A stretch of 64,000 nt of DNA, taken from the NCBI GenBank assembly GCA_030737875.1, contig CM060915.1, positions 632,216,786-632,280,785 of the forward strand, in the 5' to 3' direction. A program made the translations under genes and the position numbers. How positions within the stretch are numbered: position 1 is the stretch's first letter; the number at the start of each line of letters is the position of its first letter. The notes below the pieces were generated by a model. It ran no database searches. It saw only the letters and a program-made list of their open reading frames with translations, and was not told the DNA's origin. Source of the stretch: Allium sativum (lineage: Eukaryota; Streptophyta; Magnoliopsida; Asparagales; Amaryllidaceae). Below, piece after piece: positions 24,690-35,872 of this stretch.

Positions 24690-25220
24690 TCGATAAGCTG
24701 AAACTAAAGTGACCATAACTTTTGATGGGATGATCGGAATCTGACGATTCAGGACTTTTCGGAAACCTTAGAAACCGAGCTAAAACCTTCGTTTATAAAG
24801 CCAGGTCGAATTCCTATGATTACTAAGCTGAAATGCAAGTTTTAGTCGTAGTTGTGTATGTAGAAAATTAAAAACTGAAGCGTATACCTATATTGTTTTG
24901 ACCATAACTTCCCAATGAAGCGTCGGATTTCGATGTTCGAGTACAATTCGGAAAGCCCAGGGTCTGTACTAAAACTTTTTCTTACTTTGCTGGGTGAAAT
25001 TTTGCTGTTTAAAGGGTTAAAAACTGGGTAAAACATTTTAGATCTGCATTGTCAGTGTGCAGGCTGAAGTGTTCGCCTTTACTAAAATAGTCATAACTTT
25101 TGAACGATTAATCAGAATTCAACGAATCCGGACAATTCGGAAAGCCTGAAACAAATGCTAAAACTTTTTCCTGTGTCTTAGTCCAATTCCATTATCTAAA
25201 GGATGATAAACTTCATTTTG
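24690..25220 (+). repeat. 189-bp diverged tandem repeat in the F internal domain
   Basis: Three units anchored on ACCATAACTT or TCATAACTT at about 24711, 24900 and 25089. They share AATTCGGAAAGCC or TTTTCGGAAACC and CTAAAACTTTTTC in order; similarity is moderate. Confidence 0.78.
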
Positions 25221-25704
25221 TTTGCTGGCGTGTCATGGATATGTTGGTTTTAGGGATAAAAATGATTTATGTATGTTGTGCAAGAGCATATGTTTGTTAT
25301 ATATTGTATATATATGCTTGAATCTCATATGTATGCGAGTTGTAACAGGGGTAAGGAAGTGGTATTGCGCTACGGAGCTCGCTTGCGCTAAACGCAAAAT
25401 GCTAAGGTAATAAAAATGCATGTAAACGCTAAAGAAAGGTACGTAACTGTATTACAAAGTTTTGGTGGTTTTATATTTTTGTTTTTCCCCATTTTGGGAT
25501 GGCCTCATCGAATGATGAGATGTATATTGGGATTTTATATATGTGGTGATTTTCCGGACCTCTCCGTACAAAGGAGATGCTGCCGAAATTTTCTGTGATT
25601 TCGGGAGTTAGAAAATTTATGAGTTTACAAATATGACTTACTTTAGAAAGGCTATTTTTAAGTATGAATTTAAAATAGATATGTGCTTAATATCGTTTCG
25701 TTCT

Positions 25705-25740
25705 CTTTTCGAGGACGAAAAGATTTTAAGTGGGGGAGAA
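25705..25740 (+). promoter_or_regulatory. Hairpin and polypurine tract of F
   Basis: 25705-25722 forms a 7-bp stem (CTTTTCG, loop AGGA, CGAAAAG). The purine run AAGTGGGGGAGAA (25728-25740) abuts the 3' LTR. Confidence 0.85.
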
Positions 25741-28700
25741 TGTAACATCCCAAAATTTTCAGTATATTTAAATTTCAATTTAAAATCAATAAATTGGAAT
25801 GTACTAGGGAAATCAAAATTTTGTTAATTTTTAGTGATGGTGATTGTTTGGATTTAGTATAAATAGATTCCTCAAATGTAGTTTTATTTAGAAAGGCTGT
25901 TTTGAAATTTAATATTTAAATAATTAAACTTATATGAGTAAGTTAAATTGAAAATGGAATTCAGATTTTTAATTTGGATGGTGGAAGTTAAGTCGTTGAA
26001 TTTTAACTGAGATTCAAATCAAAATTTCAAATAATCAAAGTAAGATTTAAAAATGTGTGAAAAATTTGTTTACAGAATTCATTTAAGTTATAATTTGATT
26101 TAATTTGAACTTTATGAATATTTAAATTGAATTTAAGCAGTTAATCGAATAATTGAATATTTTTTTTTATTAACTGTGGAATTTAACTGTTTTGGCGACT
26201 ATCTCGGAATTCGACGAAATTGGCGCCATCAGAACCGGAACGGTGAATTATTTTAGGATTTCAATTTGCGTTACAATCCGACTTACCGTTTGATCGTACG
26301 AGAGAAAATGTGAACGAGATCAGTGTAAATGGATAATTGGGTGTTTCTTATATTTGGGCCTTATATGCATATAACTTGAGTCCATGACCACATCATCAGC
26401 TCATTTCTATTATACGTATAACTTTTTCTTCATTCAAGCTTTCTCTAATGGCAGAATTTTACAAACCCTAGTTTCAAATAAAAATACAAGCTTGAAATTC
26501 AAATTTCTTCAAACCCTAGAGTATTACATATCAAATCGAAGCTCTCGACGCCACGAAGCTACTGGTGCTCTCAGTTTCGACATGCATGGCCTGTAGTGGC
26601 CGAAAACTGCGGTCAAAGCTTGTTGGAAATGGAACCCTAAGTTTCAATTTAGGGCTTTTTGATTCGTGGGTTAATCGAAGAATCGAAGAACTGGGTTTTG
26701 TAGAGGGGATCGATACGAGTTCAACGATGATATGCATGTGATTTATTGTGGAGTGGAGCGTCGGGAATCCGTGAATTAGGGTTCGGATTGGCGGTTTTGG
26801 GGCTTGACGGCGGCGGTTCTATGGACCACCGGAGGTGGTGGCGCCACCGTGACTACATGCGACTCGGCCAGGCGAGAAGGATGAGGGCGAGATCGAAGCT
26901 AACGGTGGCCGGAGTGCACCACGATTGGCGGTCAAAGAGGAGGTCTGATGGGTTCTCGTGCGTGCGTTGTAGCATGAGATGGAGTGGGAAGAAAAAGAAC
27001 GTGGTAGGCCCTGCTGAGGTGTCAAAGAGTTAGTGGGTGAGGAATCTAATTTAATAATTAATTATATTTTTAAATTCCAACAGTAAAACACTAATAACTT
27101 ACTCGTTTTGACTCGGATTTGGACGCGGTTTATTGCGTTGGGATCGTGATGAAATTGCGGACGTTTTGGCACTAACTGGGCTGCATTTGGTGACTGTCAA
27201 ATTTTGGCCCTTAGTTGGATGTTCGATCAACTATGGATGCAAAGGTGAGTGATTCTTCGCTCACGAAATACTAAATTATTCCCATATTTATTAAATTAAA
27301 TTATGAAGTAAATTTGGTTGCATGTTTGTGTTGTTGATGAACGATTGTTTAAGTTTGACATGCAAGTGTTAATATGCAAATAAAATCGATAATTAGTTAT
27401 TTAAATTCAATTTAAATTTCTAATTAGAAATCCCGACACTTGTTAACCAGTAAAATGATTTCATTTACTGTTTGTATGAAATAATGTGATGGATGCCTTG
27501 ATTTAATTTGATTGATGAATGAATGCTGCATGAACTGGCTGTTTATTCCATACATGATATTCCATGCATTTTCGATAAATCCCAATTTCTCACCTTTGAT
27601 GTTACGGGCATCTAATAAATCCGGGATTTATCAAATTGAATGAATTAAGAACACAGGTTGAAATGATACATACCTGTGACCCTGAATTGGATTGAAATGA
27701 TAGATCCATCCCGAAATATCGAGAAATTAATTTTAAGACTCACTTGGCCATAGGATAGCAAACTATATATGGACATCGGTTGGTTAAATGATTTTAATAT
27801 TCGAAATTCTATTTTATGGAAATTTCATTCAAGGGAAACGTATTGATTTCGATAAGTTATATTTTCCTTGAAATCTGAATCTTAAATATGACCTGAAATG
27901 ATTTAAGAAATTTTGTTCCTAAGCGAATTGAAGTGTTAAAAATTCAAATTTTTGATTTGGGTTTTTAAGAATTGGGTAGATTCAGATTTAAATAAATTCT
28001 TATATAATTTAAATTTTGAATCAAGATAATGGGGAATACTCGAAAATTGTTCTTCAAACCTAATTCGAGTATGGTCTTGAATCCTTGAAATTGAAACGGG
28101 TTGAAATGGGATTTGAAATAAGTCCTTGAGCTAAGCAACTCCATTGAAACTGGAGTTTAGATTTGAGTATCGAAGTTCGGAAGGAAGAATCGATTTTCAG
28201 TAAAGAATTTATATATATATAATTTTGATTTTTATGGCTATTCTTTCTTGAAATTTATTTATTAAATTTTATCCATAACTATTTTATATAACCAAAATTT
28301 TCTTATATTCTTTGATTTAAAACTATTTAGTGAATTTTAAAATCTATATATATATATAGTGTTTTAAACTTATTTATCCTAAATTTTTTACTATTATATT
28401 CTGTACATATATTATTTACATAAAGGTTTCTTTATAAACATCTATCCTTTAAATTTATATCTTATAAGTGTAATTTTTCCTCCGAATGGAAAGTGCTGGA
28501 TCTAAGATCGTTGTTGAAATGGAGTTGAGATAAAAGTATTTCTTTATGAATCGATTTCAAACCGTTTTCAAATATGGAAGATGGTATATATTCCACTAAA
28601 TATAAACTTATCTCCTAAGGGGATTGGAAGAAGTTATAGAAGTATATATATTCTATTTGAATATGAATGAATTTCGAATATGAATCGATTTGGAATAATT

Positions 28701-30108
28701 TGAAATCTTTTGAGATTGAATATATTCTATTTGAATATAAGTCGATTTTTAAAATACTATATGATTATGATATAAGATATGGAAATATATTCTAATTTTA
28801 GAATATAATTGGGTTGGTATGATTTATGATATTTCGATTTGAAACTATATTCTATTTTTGAATATAAATTTGGTTCGAGACAAAATACGATACTTTGATA
28901 TGAAAGCGAACCTTTGAAATGTAAAAGAACCAACCGATGTGAAAGATGAAAGCGTTGGTTGTCAAAGAGACCGGAGTCGGCATAAGGCATACTCTCTGTC
29001 AGTGTCGATACCACTTTGACAACTATAAACGTTTTGACGTATCTGTGAAAGTTCCGACGTATCCAGAATGAGATATGATGACTTGAAGGCGATTATTTAA
29101 TCGAAGGAAGATGAGCGATTGCGAAATAGCCCTGACCTTCGGGTCAGAATTAAAATGACTAAAACAGGAGCTATACCGTGACTAATTGAGGTAGCACCTT
29201 TGATCGGACTCACTCCTTCTATACTATTTCTATGACTATGATGATAATGATGATTTGGGCCCATTTTGACTTTGGGAGTGTGTTCCGAGGTGGGCGGTAG
29301 TGGCTGCTATGCGTTACCACCGGTCCGGGAGTGCAATTGGTAGAATCCTACCCTGGGCATTGCCTCGAGTGCCTTGTCATATATATCCATATCGAGCCCC
29401 ATACGATTTTGATTTAGCATTGCCTTCTATGGAGTGCCCTCTGATAACACCAGTACGGTGAATTTACGGTATTGTATAGACTGTTGGTGCCTGTAAACGG
29501 CGTAAGGGTAATATGGTAATCCCGCTTACGCTATTTTCAGTATTTATACTTTACTGAATAGACATTATAATAATAGCGTATTATTATATAGATATTAGTA
29601 TAACGGATCCTCGAGAGATAAAATCCCGTAACATCTCTTGAGTTACTGCACCCATGACACTGATGTTATTTCGTATTTTAATTTGACTAATATGAGAATG
29701 ATTTAGTGTTGATCCGAGTGTTTGTTGTGTTTTTTTTTATGCAATATGCTCGGGTCAGCAGATGTTGCAGTTAGCGAAGATTTTCCTTTGGAGCACGAAG
29801 ACGAAGATTTGGCATATATATACTATATATAATTTTCCACTGCATTTATTTCCGCTGCTTATTATGTACATCCGAATGTATATGTAACTCTGATAATCAT
29901 GGAATGTTATAATCAGTATACATTTCAACTGCTTTTAACTGCTATTTGTTTATTATATGTTGTCCTTCCGCTGTGAGATTCTGTTATTGTCTTTTTCTTC
30001 TTCTTTCTTTTTCTTCTTTCCTAATAACTACCTGCATTTGCGATTTGTTTGGGTCGACATGTGTGGCTTAGTGTCGATTTTAAACGGTCAAAAATATGGG
30101 TTGTTACA
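25741..30108 (+). repeat. 3' LTR of element F
   Basis: 4368 bp, nearly identical to 17949-22326, ending GGGTTGTTACA. Differences are scattered substitutions and a shorter TA run near 28209. Confidence 0.93.
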
Positions 30109-31325
30109 TACACCCTATTTTGTTTTATAACCCCAACAAAATGTATATTTACTTTATTTTATAAAATTATGCCTTACTTGACAATACAATTTACATGACT
30201 ATCTCCCTTAAAATACAAATCCACCTTAGTTATAAAATGGAGTATGGCCATATGTGTTTGGTTTGTTGTTCTAATTGAGATGTATGCCTTAACTGTTATG
30301 TATATTACAGTTTTGGGAAATCTCCTGCATATATGTTAAAATGACAACTTGTCTTTCCATGCATACGTCTTTGCCTAGTTTTTCTAACTTGAACACATGT
30401 TGTTCACCTATATTTTCAGAAATCTGAACATACATTTATACACCGAAGTATATATATACACCGATATGGATATTTTCCTTCTTGTGATGAACCACTTGTG
30501 TTTCTTCTCTTCGCATGTGATAGATCACTTGCGTACACATGAGAGGATGCAGGTCCTATTATGTTCGATATTGTGTTGTAGTTCACCGCCTTGACTTTTA
30601 TGATTCACCTCGCATGTGTGCCCATCCACAGATGTTGAGGTAGTGTACATGTGTGCACTATACACGCGTACACATGCAAGCTCCTGTGATTCGTCGTCCC
30701 TGTGAAAACAAAAATGATACTACATTTAATATTGAACTGATGGAACAAATACCAAACTTGAATTAGTCACCTGTATATAACTGATACGAACAGATGCCAT
30801 ACTTGATCTTGTCGTAAATATAAAACTGATACAAATAGATACTATACGATTTCCATTTTATGTACATTTTGAAAATTAGGATTAACTGGTATATTTTCAG
30901 TTTCTATTGAAATTAATTTACTTGAACCATGATAAATCCTGACTCGATTGTTTTATGTTTTTGCATGGAATGCTCCGGTCAGATCCGAGCTGTACAGATT
31001 TAAAGATTTCAAATTAGGATTTGAAGACTGGCAAATTGGGAATTCCGAAGATGCGCACTCTGTAGATTTTAAACCAGTAAATATTTTTCTGTATTCAAAC
31101 TATAGTTTGATATTCCCCTGAATTGAAATAAAAATCTTGTATTCAAATTCTGTTATATATGAAAGTACCATTTTCCATTCAATATTGTGTTATGTTATTT
31201 ATTCCGTATTTTCTGTATTGATTCTATGTTTTAAACTCTGTAAGCTAAATAATGAACCGTCGGTTTGAACGTTTTAAATTGGTTAAATTGCTGGTTTAAA
31301 GCGGTCAAAAAGATGGGACGTTACA
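30109..31325 (+). repeat. 5' LTR of element C, right piece
   Basis: Starts with the right TSD copy of F (TACAC, 30109-30113), then continues the C LTR, matching about 38737-39952. Ends GATGGGACGTTACA, next to the primer-binding site. Confidence 0.9.
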
Positions 31326-31327
31326 AG

Positions 31328-31339
31328 TGGTATCAGAGC
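31328..31339 (+). promoter_or_regulatory. Primer-binding site of C (tRNA-iMet type)
   Basis: TGGTATCAGAGC, two bases after the end of the 5' LTR. Confidence 0.9.
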
Positions 31340-32853
31340 TTTGGTTTATTCAAAGCTTAGCTTATTGAGTTTAAAACGGATCATGGAAATAAAAAGGTTT
31401 TGAAATATTAATTCTGAAATTACAAATAATTTTAAAATTGGTTTTAAAAGAAAAAATAATTTGAAAAAAAAATGCTTTGAACTAGTAGTTTGGAATAAAT
31501 ACAACGGAAAAAAAATTGTTTTGAGATTTTAAATTTGTCCGGAATCCCCAGTCTTCGAGAATCTTCAAATCTAGGTTTTGAGAGTTATTCTTTGGTAGGG
31601 CCCCTTAGATCTGAATCTCGAATCCATCATCCAATGGTATAAAAAGAAAGATGGTATAAAAGAATTAATAAATCAATTTCTCTAAGTGTGAAATTAGCAA
31701 TCGAATACGACTGGAATTTTATTGAATTAAGAATTTCAATGGGAGTTTGAACAAAGAGGGAAATTTTGAAACCATGGCAAAGAATGAAACGATGAATTTT
31801 GTTTCGACATTCAGGATATATAGTAATAAAATCCAAAAGGGTTGTAATTGGAACTCAATTGTGTAAAATTTTATTCGGAATTTATGGTAAAATAAATTAT
31901 AATTAGTTTCAAACCAATGATGTATAATTGAATATATGAATTCGATAGTAAGTTTTAAAATTAATTAACAAGAAGTATATGGTAAGCGAGAATTATAAAT
32001 GAAGTAAATCGTAAATAATATAAAGCAAAATGTGAATGAAGATGTTAAAAAGATTTGGACCTGTACTTGAATAAAATCAAAACTAATTTGATATAGAAAG
32101 TCCAGATATGTATCAAAGGAATGATATTCACTCTTAAAAGTAAATAACGTTCGAATGCTAGGATTCGCAAATGAAATTGGGTAAAATAAAATGGGGTTGC
32201 CAGGACGGTGAGGTTATTCTAGAGTTCAGAATACAAATAGATGGAATTTTCCCAAGGTTCAGAATATGGTATCAAATAAAAGATTATTCGGAAGAAAGCT
32301 ATTCATAGAAGTCAATTATGTTGAATTTCAAAAAGTTGCTATTTACTTTCCCTTTTTAAAATAAATAAATTTAATTGTTCAAATTAAGGAACAAAGTTTA
32401 ATTTAAATTTACATATTTTCAAAGGAGTAAATTATTGTTATAATCAGCAGTGTTTGTAGAAAGAGTAAATACTTAACTTGAGTTCGGAAGTTACGAAAAT
32501 TGAATTAATGTTTTGACGGTGTTAGAAGTTGCGAATTTTAACTGTTCCGAAGTTACTAATGATGTTCTGTTAAGATATGAGAGGTAATTATATCCCAACT
32601 TGATTGACTTCAGTATTGGCTAAGAAACGGGGTTCGGTAGTAAGAAATTAAGTGAAGAAAGTAATGAGTGTCGACAGTTGAATGAGAACAACGATGTTTT
32701 ATTTAACATTTGTTTGAATCCGAATAATGAATATAAAAATGTTATCCAATAGGTAATAAAAGATTTCTTAAGAATTTTAGAAAATAAATATGATAATTTA
32801 AAAATGTTTTTCAAAAATCATGAGAAATTAACGGGTTTTGATAATAAGTCAGA
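31340..32853 (+). other. Non-coding 5' internal region of C
   Basis: AT-rich and poor in C on the plus strand, with stops in all frames. The capsid half of a gag gene would be expected here, but I cannot recognise it. Confidence 0.6.
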
Positions 32854-33398
32854 ATGGAAAGAATTGAAAAACAAAAGGCTGCACATCGAGAACGAAGAGC
32901 GGCAGAACATAAAAGAAGGGAAGAAGTAATGTTGGAATACGAGAAGAGGATCAAGGAAGAACAGACAGCTGGCCCCTATGACAATGTTGTCTGCTACAGA
33001 TGTCAGAAAAAGGGACATTATGTGGCTACATGCGGAGAGAGAGACAATGGAAAGAAGAAAGAAGGAAAAATTTACCGATCCATTGTTTTCTGTTTTAAAT
33101 GTCGAGAGAAGGGACATTTTCCAGTCGTTGCCTCAAAGTAAGGAAGAAGAAGCTTGCAATTGCTGAGATGTTTGATGAACCAATCACTTGCTATCATTGT
33201 AAGCAAGTTGGACATATAGCTCGAAATTGTTCCGAGAGACAACGAGGAAGACAGGCAGTGTTGCGGTCCGCTAGAGAGAAAACTGTGTAGTATGTAGATA
33301 AAGATGACTCCATCTCATATTATTGTAAGAACTTTAAGGAGTGGGGTCATGTGGATGAGGAATGTACTTATCCTTTTACGGAGACTCCAGAAAAATGA
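32854..33398 (+). pseudogene. gag: gag C-terminal relic of C with four CCHC-type zinc knuckles
   Basis: A plus-strand frame from 32854 encodes a charged, probably helical stretch (ERIEKQKAAHRERRAAEHKR) and then a run of nucleocapsid-type knuckles. Knuckle 1 is CYRCQKKGHYVATC. Knuckle 2 begins CFKCREKGHF and is cut by a frameshift of one base in the T run near 33118, with its last part in the next frame. Knuckle 3 is CYHCKQVGHIARNC. Knuckle 4 has its second cysteine replaced by phenylalanine (YYCKNFKEWGHVDEEC). An in-frame TAG at 33288-33290 separates knuckles 3 and 4, and the frame ends at a TGA at 33396-33398. Most gag proteins have one or two knuckles. No protease follows. Knuckles bind single-stranded RNA in the family; any role here is inference. 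Confidence 0.75.
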
Positions 33399-34506
33399 AT
33401 ATCATGAAAGTAGTTTATGCAAAGATGTGGATCATCGATCAAAAAGCGGACAATCATCAAGATTGTGAATCATAACTAAGTTAGCTCTGTTTCGTAATAC
33501 TATCGTTTGTAATCCTAAATCTCCTATGTAGTGTTTTGAATAGATCGAGGCTATGTATAATTATTTAAAAAGAATGGGTGTGAAAAATTTTGAACTCTAT
33601 TAAATTGCTATTAATGGTTTATTCTCATTTGTACGATGTTATTTGTGATCTTGAAAGTGAAATATTCCTAAATAAAAATTATAATGAGATCTTTATAATC
33701 AATGTTTTTCATAAAAGATGTAGATTTGTAAACTAAATTCGAGTATTGCGTAAGAAATGATTTGGTAAGAAATTAAGAAATGAGGTCTAGAAAGTTGAAA
33801 ACTGACTGGAGACTAGTTAAGTTGAATAACTCTCTGAGTATTGATCTGATGTTGGTTTCGGCCTTCGGGGTTCATACTTAGGGAACTGTTCGTTTGCTAA
33901 TTGACCGTCGAAGGGTGTGAATGTGAACGAGTGATAATGCATGAAGAAAAAAATTGTGATAAAAGAAAAATTCTGGAATTTTGAGAGAATAAAGATGTGA
34001 ATGAGGTAATGAATTTAATATAAGGATTTGGAAGGGAATTTTGTTTATAACCAATAGATTTATAAATCTGAGTTTGGAAAGATATCAAATATCTGAATTG
34101 ATTAAGAAATCAAAACTGAAATTTTGAAATTTGAATGGAAATTCGATATTAGATATAAAAGTTTTGAAACTTATATGAAAAATATATATATAAGAAAATA
34201 CAGAATGTGGAATTTATTAATTTGGAGGGTAATCGATTTAAAATAAAATTTTATACAATAGAATTTATATAAGAACAATGAATTGAAAAACATGAATTGG
34301 AAAAGAAAGTCTTATGTACATTGGCATAAGTATGATTTGTGAGAAATATGAAATAGTACTACATGTATATAATATAATATGTTTTCAAATAAAAATAAGG
34401 GAAGTATCATCCTTCTCCTTTAAATTTCGAGCTTAGCTGGAATATGCTGCTGGTGGTAGGAGGTTGTCTAGACATAAAACTCATGAGTTGCCATTGAGCA
34501 CGACTG
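33399..34506 (+). other. Non-coding internal region of C between gag relic and module array
   Basis: AT-rich. No gene, and no match to pol domains that I can see in any frame. Confidence 0.6.
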
Positions 34507-34595
34507 CTAGCGTATCGCAAGGCTGCAGATAGACTATCGCGGTCGGATGTTTCTTGAGGGAATCAGGCGTAACCATTGTGATCGCTAAAATCTAG
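34507..34595 (+). ncRNA. Structured module 1 of the C array
   Basis: Closing stem TAGCG (34508-34512) with CGCTA (34583-34587). Hairpin 2 AGGCT with AGACT (34520-34535) has one G-A mismatch. Hairpin 3 CTTGA, loop GGGAA, TCAGG (34553-34567) has one G-U. The conserved single-stranded words GGATGTTT and GCGTAACCATTGTG flank hairpin 3. The RNA role is inferred from pairing only. Confidence 0.5.
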
Positions 34596-34616
34596 AGTCA
34601 TTGGAATTCGACCGTG

Positions 34617-34706
34617 TAGCGAAATTCGCAGGGCTACAGATAGCCTACGGCGGACGGATGTTTCTTGGGGAAACCAAGCGTAACCATTGTGACTGTTGCG
34701 ATCTAC
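34617..34706 (+). ncRNA. Structured module 2 of the C array
   Basis: Closing stem TCGCAG (34626-34631) with TTGCGA (34696-34701). Hairpin 2 GGCTA with TAGCC (34632-34645) is perfect. Hairpin 3 CTTGG, loop GGAAA, CCAAG (34664-34678) is perfect. GGATGTTT lies 111 bases after that of module 1. Confidence 0.55.
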
Positions 34707-34720
34707 ATTCGAATTATAAG

Positions 34721-34806
34721 GGCGTAATCCGCAGAGCTATGAAAGCTTACGAGTGTGGATGTTTCCTGGAGGACCCAGGCGTAACCATTGTTTACCTGCG
34801 GTCTAT
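34721..34806 (+). ncRNA. Structured module 3 of the C array
   Basis: Closing stem CCGCAG (34729-34734) with CTGCGG (34796-34801). Hairpin 2 GAGCT with AGCTT (34734-34748), the outer pair G-U. Hairpin 3 CCTGG, loop AGGAC, CCAGG (34765-34779) is perfect. The stem bases differ from module 2 at both partners. Confidence 0.55.
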
Positions 34807-34997
34807 TTAGATATCATTATGATTGAGCCACCTGTATGATGCAGCAATTTGTCTTTATGACTTGATTGGTCCTCGTGACTTGATTTGTCTTCATAATTTC
34901 ATGATTTGTTTATCGTGACTCTTAGAGAGAACAACCAATGCTCAATGACCTAAGATATTATTTCGGATTCTTAAATTTCTTTCGTTGATCTGTCCAT

Positions 34998-35083
34998 GAC
35001 GAAATTCGCAGGGAAGTGATTTCCTATGGATACAGATGTTTTATGGGGGATCCAGACGAAACCATTGTGTATCTGCGATTCAT
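34998..35083 (+). ncRNA. Structured module 4 of the C array
   Basis: Lies 277 bases after module 3. Closing stem TCGCAG (35006-35011) with CTGCGA (35073-35078). Hairpin 2 AGGGAA with TTTCCT (35010-35025), one G-U. Hairpin 3 TATGG, loop GGGAT, CCAGA (35042-35056), one mismatch. The tail word reads ACGAAACCATTGTG. Confidence 0.5.
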
Positions 35084-35836
35084 GAACAATCAACATATCA
35101 ATATCACATTGGTACTTTCCATATCTATTTTTGAAGGGAATTTTTGAAATATTTTCACTGGGAGTTGAAGCAAGGATATTTAGTACTTGGAGATTTTAGT
35201 CGTACGCCTAGCCAGCGTATGTCTAACATATGTGAGAACGACAATATACTTGTCAAACTTCGAGTTATCAAATATTTTCAAATCAATATTTTAAATTAAA
35301 ATATACCTAATTTAATAAGTTAAGAAGGGATTTCAGAATATTTTCAAATCCATAGCTTGTGAATAACAATACAAATATTTTTTTGTCTGACTTTTGTGTT
35401 ACTGTATAAAAGTTATAAAGAGGTTTTAGATTCTTAAAAAAAAAAACAAGTCGACAATTTGTAACTTGAAGAGGAGATGATATTTACACTCTTCGATGAG
35501 TGTTGGAAAAGTTTAAATGGATTGAAGGCAAGAAGACTGGGGTGATGACTACAAAGCCTAGACCCATTATAGGGTAATAATGAATAAGTAAACATTGACA
35601 GATAAGGTCTATAAAGAAATTTGGAACAATTTTGAGATACATAAATCCAACTTATGCAGGATTTGAAATTCAAGAGAGATTTGTTTTAAAAGAAATTTTA
35701 TTTTTCGAGTTGATTGAGTGATGGGTAAATGAAGGAGATCGATGACTTAACTATCGATATTTAAATTAGTTGTGAAAGAATTTCACGTAGATATTAAAAA
35801 TTTAAGAATATGTTGGTATAATTCTAACGATCTATC

Positions 35837-35872
35837 CTTTTCGAGGACGAAAAGTTTTAAAGGGGGGAAGAT
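35837..35872 (+). promoter_or_regulatory. Hairpin and polypurine tract of C
   Basis: 35837-35854 forms CTTTTCG, loop AGGA, CGAAAAG. The purine run AAAGGGGGGAAG (about 35859-35870) ends two bases before the 3' LTR. Confidence 0.85.

Larger units (their letters stand above)
22327..25740 (+). other. Non-coding internal domain of F
   Basis: 3.4 kb between the LTRs. No reading frame longer than about 80 codons and no gag, protease, RT or integrase motif on either strand. The central part (about 23300-24600) is purine-rich and strikingly poor in C on the plus strand. Three 189-bp diverged repeats follow (24690-25220). It starts with the primer site and ends with a hairpin and polypurine tract. Confidence 0.85.
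17949..30108 (+). mobile_element. Element F: LARD-type non-autonomous LTR retrotransposon, structurally complete
   Basis: Complete 12.2-kb element: 5' LTR 17949-22326, internal 22327-25740, 3' LTR 25741-30108, with a perfect 5-bp target duplication. The LTRs are about 4.37 kb each and nearly identical (the first 300 bp agree by eye), so the insertion is young. The 3.4-kb internal region has no gag or pol signature in any frame. LTR size, internal size and lack of coding match the LARD class described from cereals; the assignment is by structure. Its LTR end and the hairpin before the polypurine tract are almost those of C, suggesting a shared lineage. Confidence 0.9.

Noticed and set aside
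30397..30594. 65-codon ORF present in both C LTRs (also 39025-39222)
   Set aside because: Both copies come from one LTR at insertion, and no motif or start context supports a gene; conservation alone is expected here.
32620..33117. Minus-strand ORFs overlapping the C gag relic
   Set aside because: Shadows of the zinc-knuckle frame.
34507..35083. Hammerhead ribozyme in the C modules (as in retrozymes)
   Set aside because: No CTGATGA core or matching GAAA strand; the conserved words are different.
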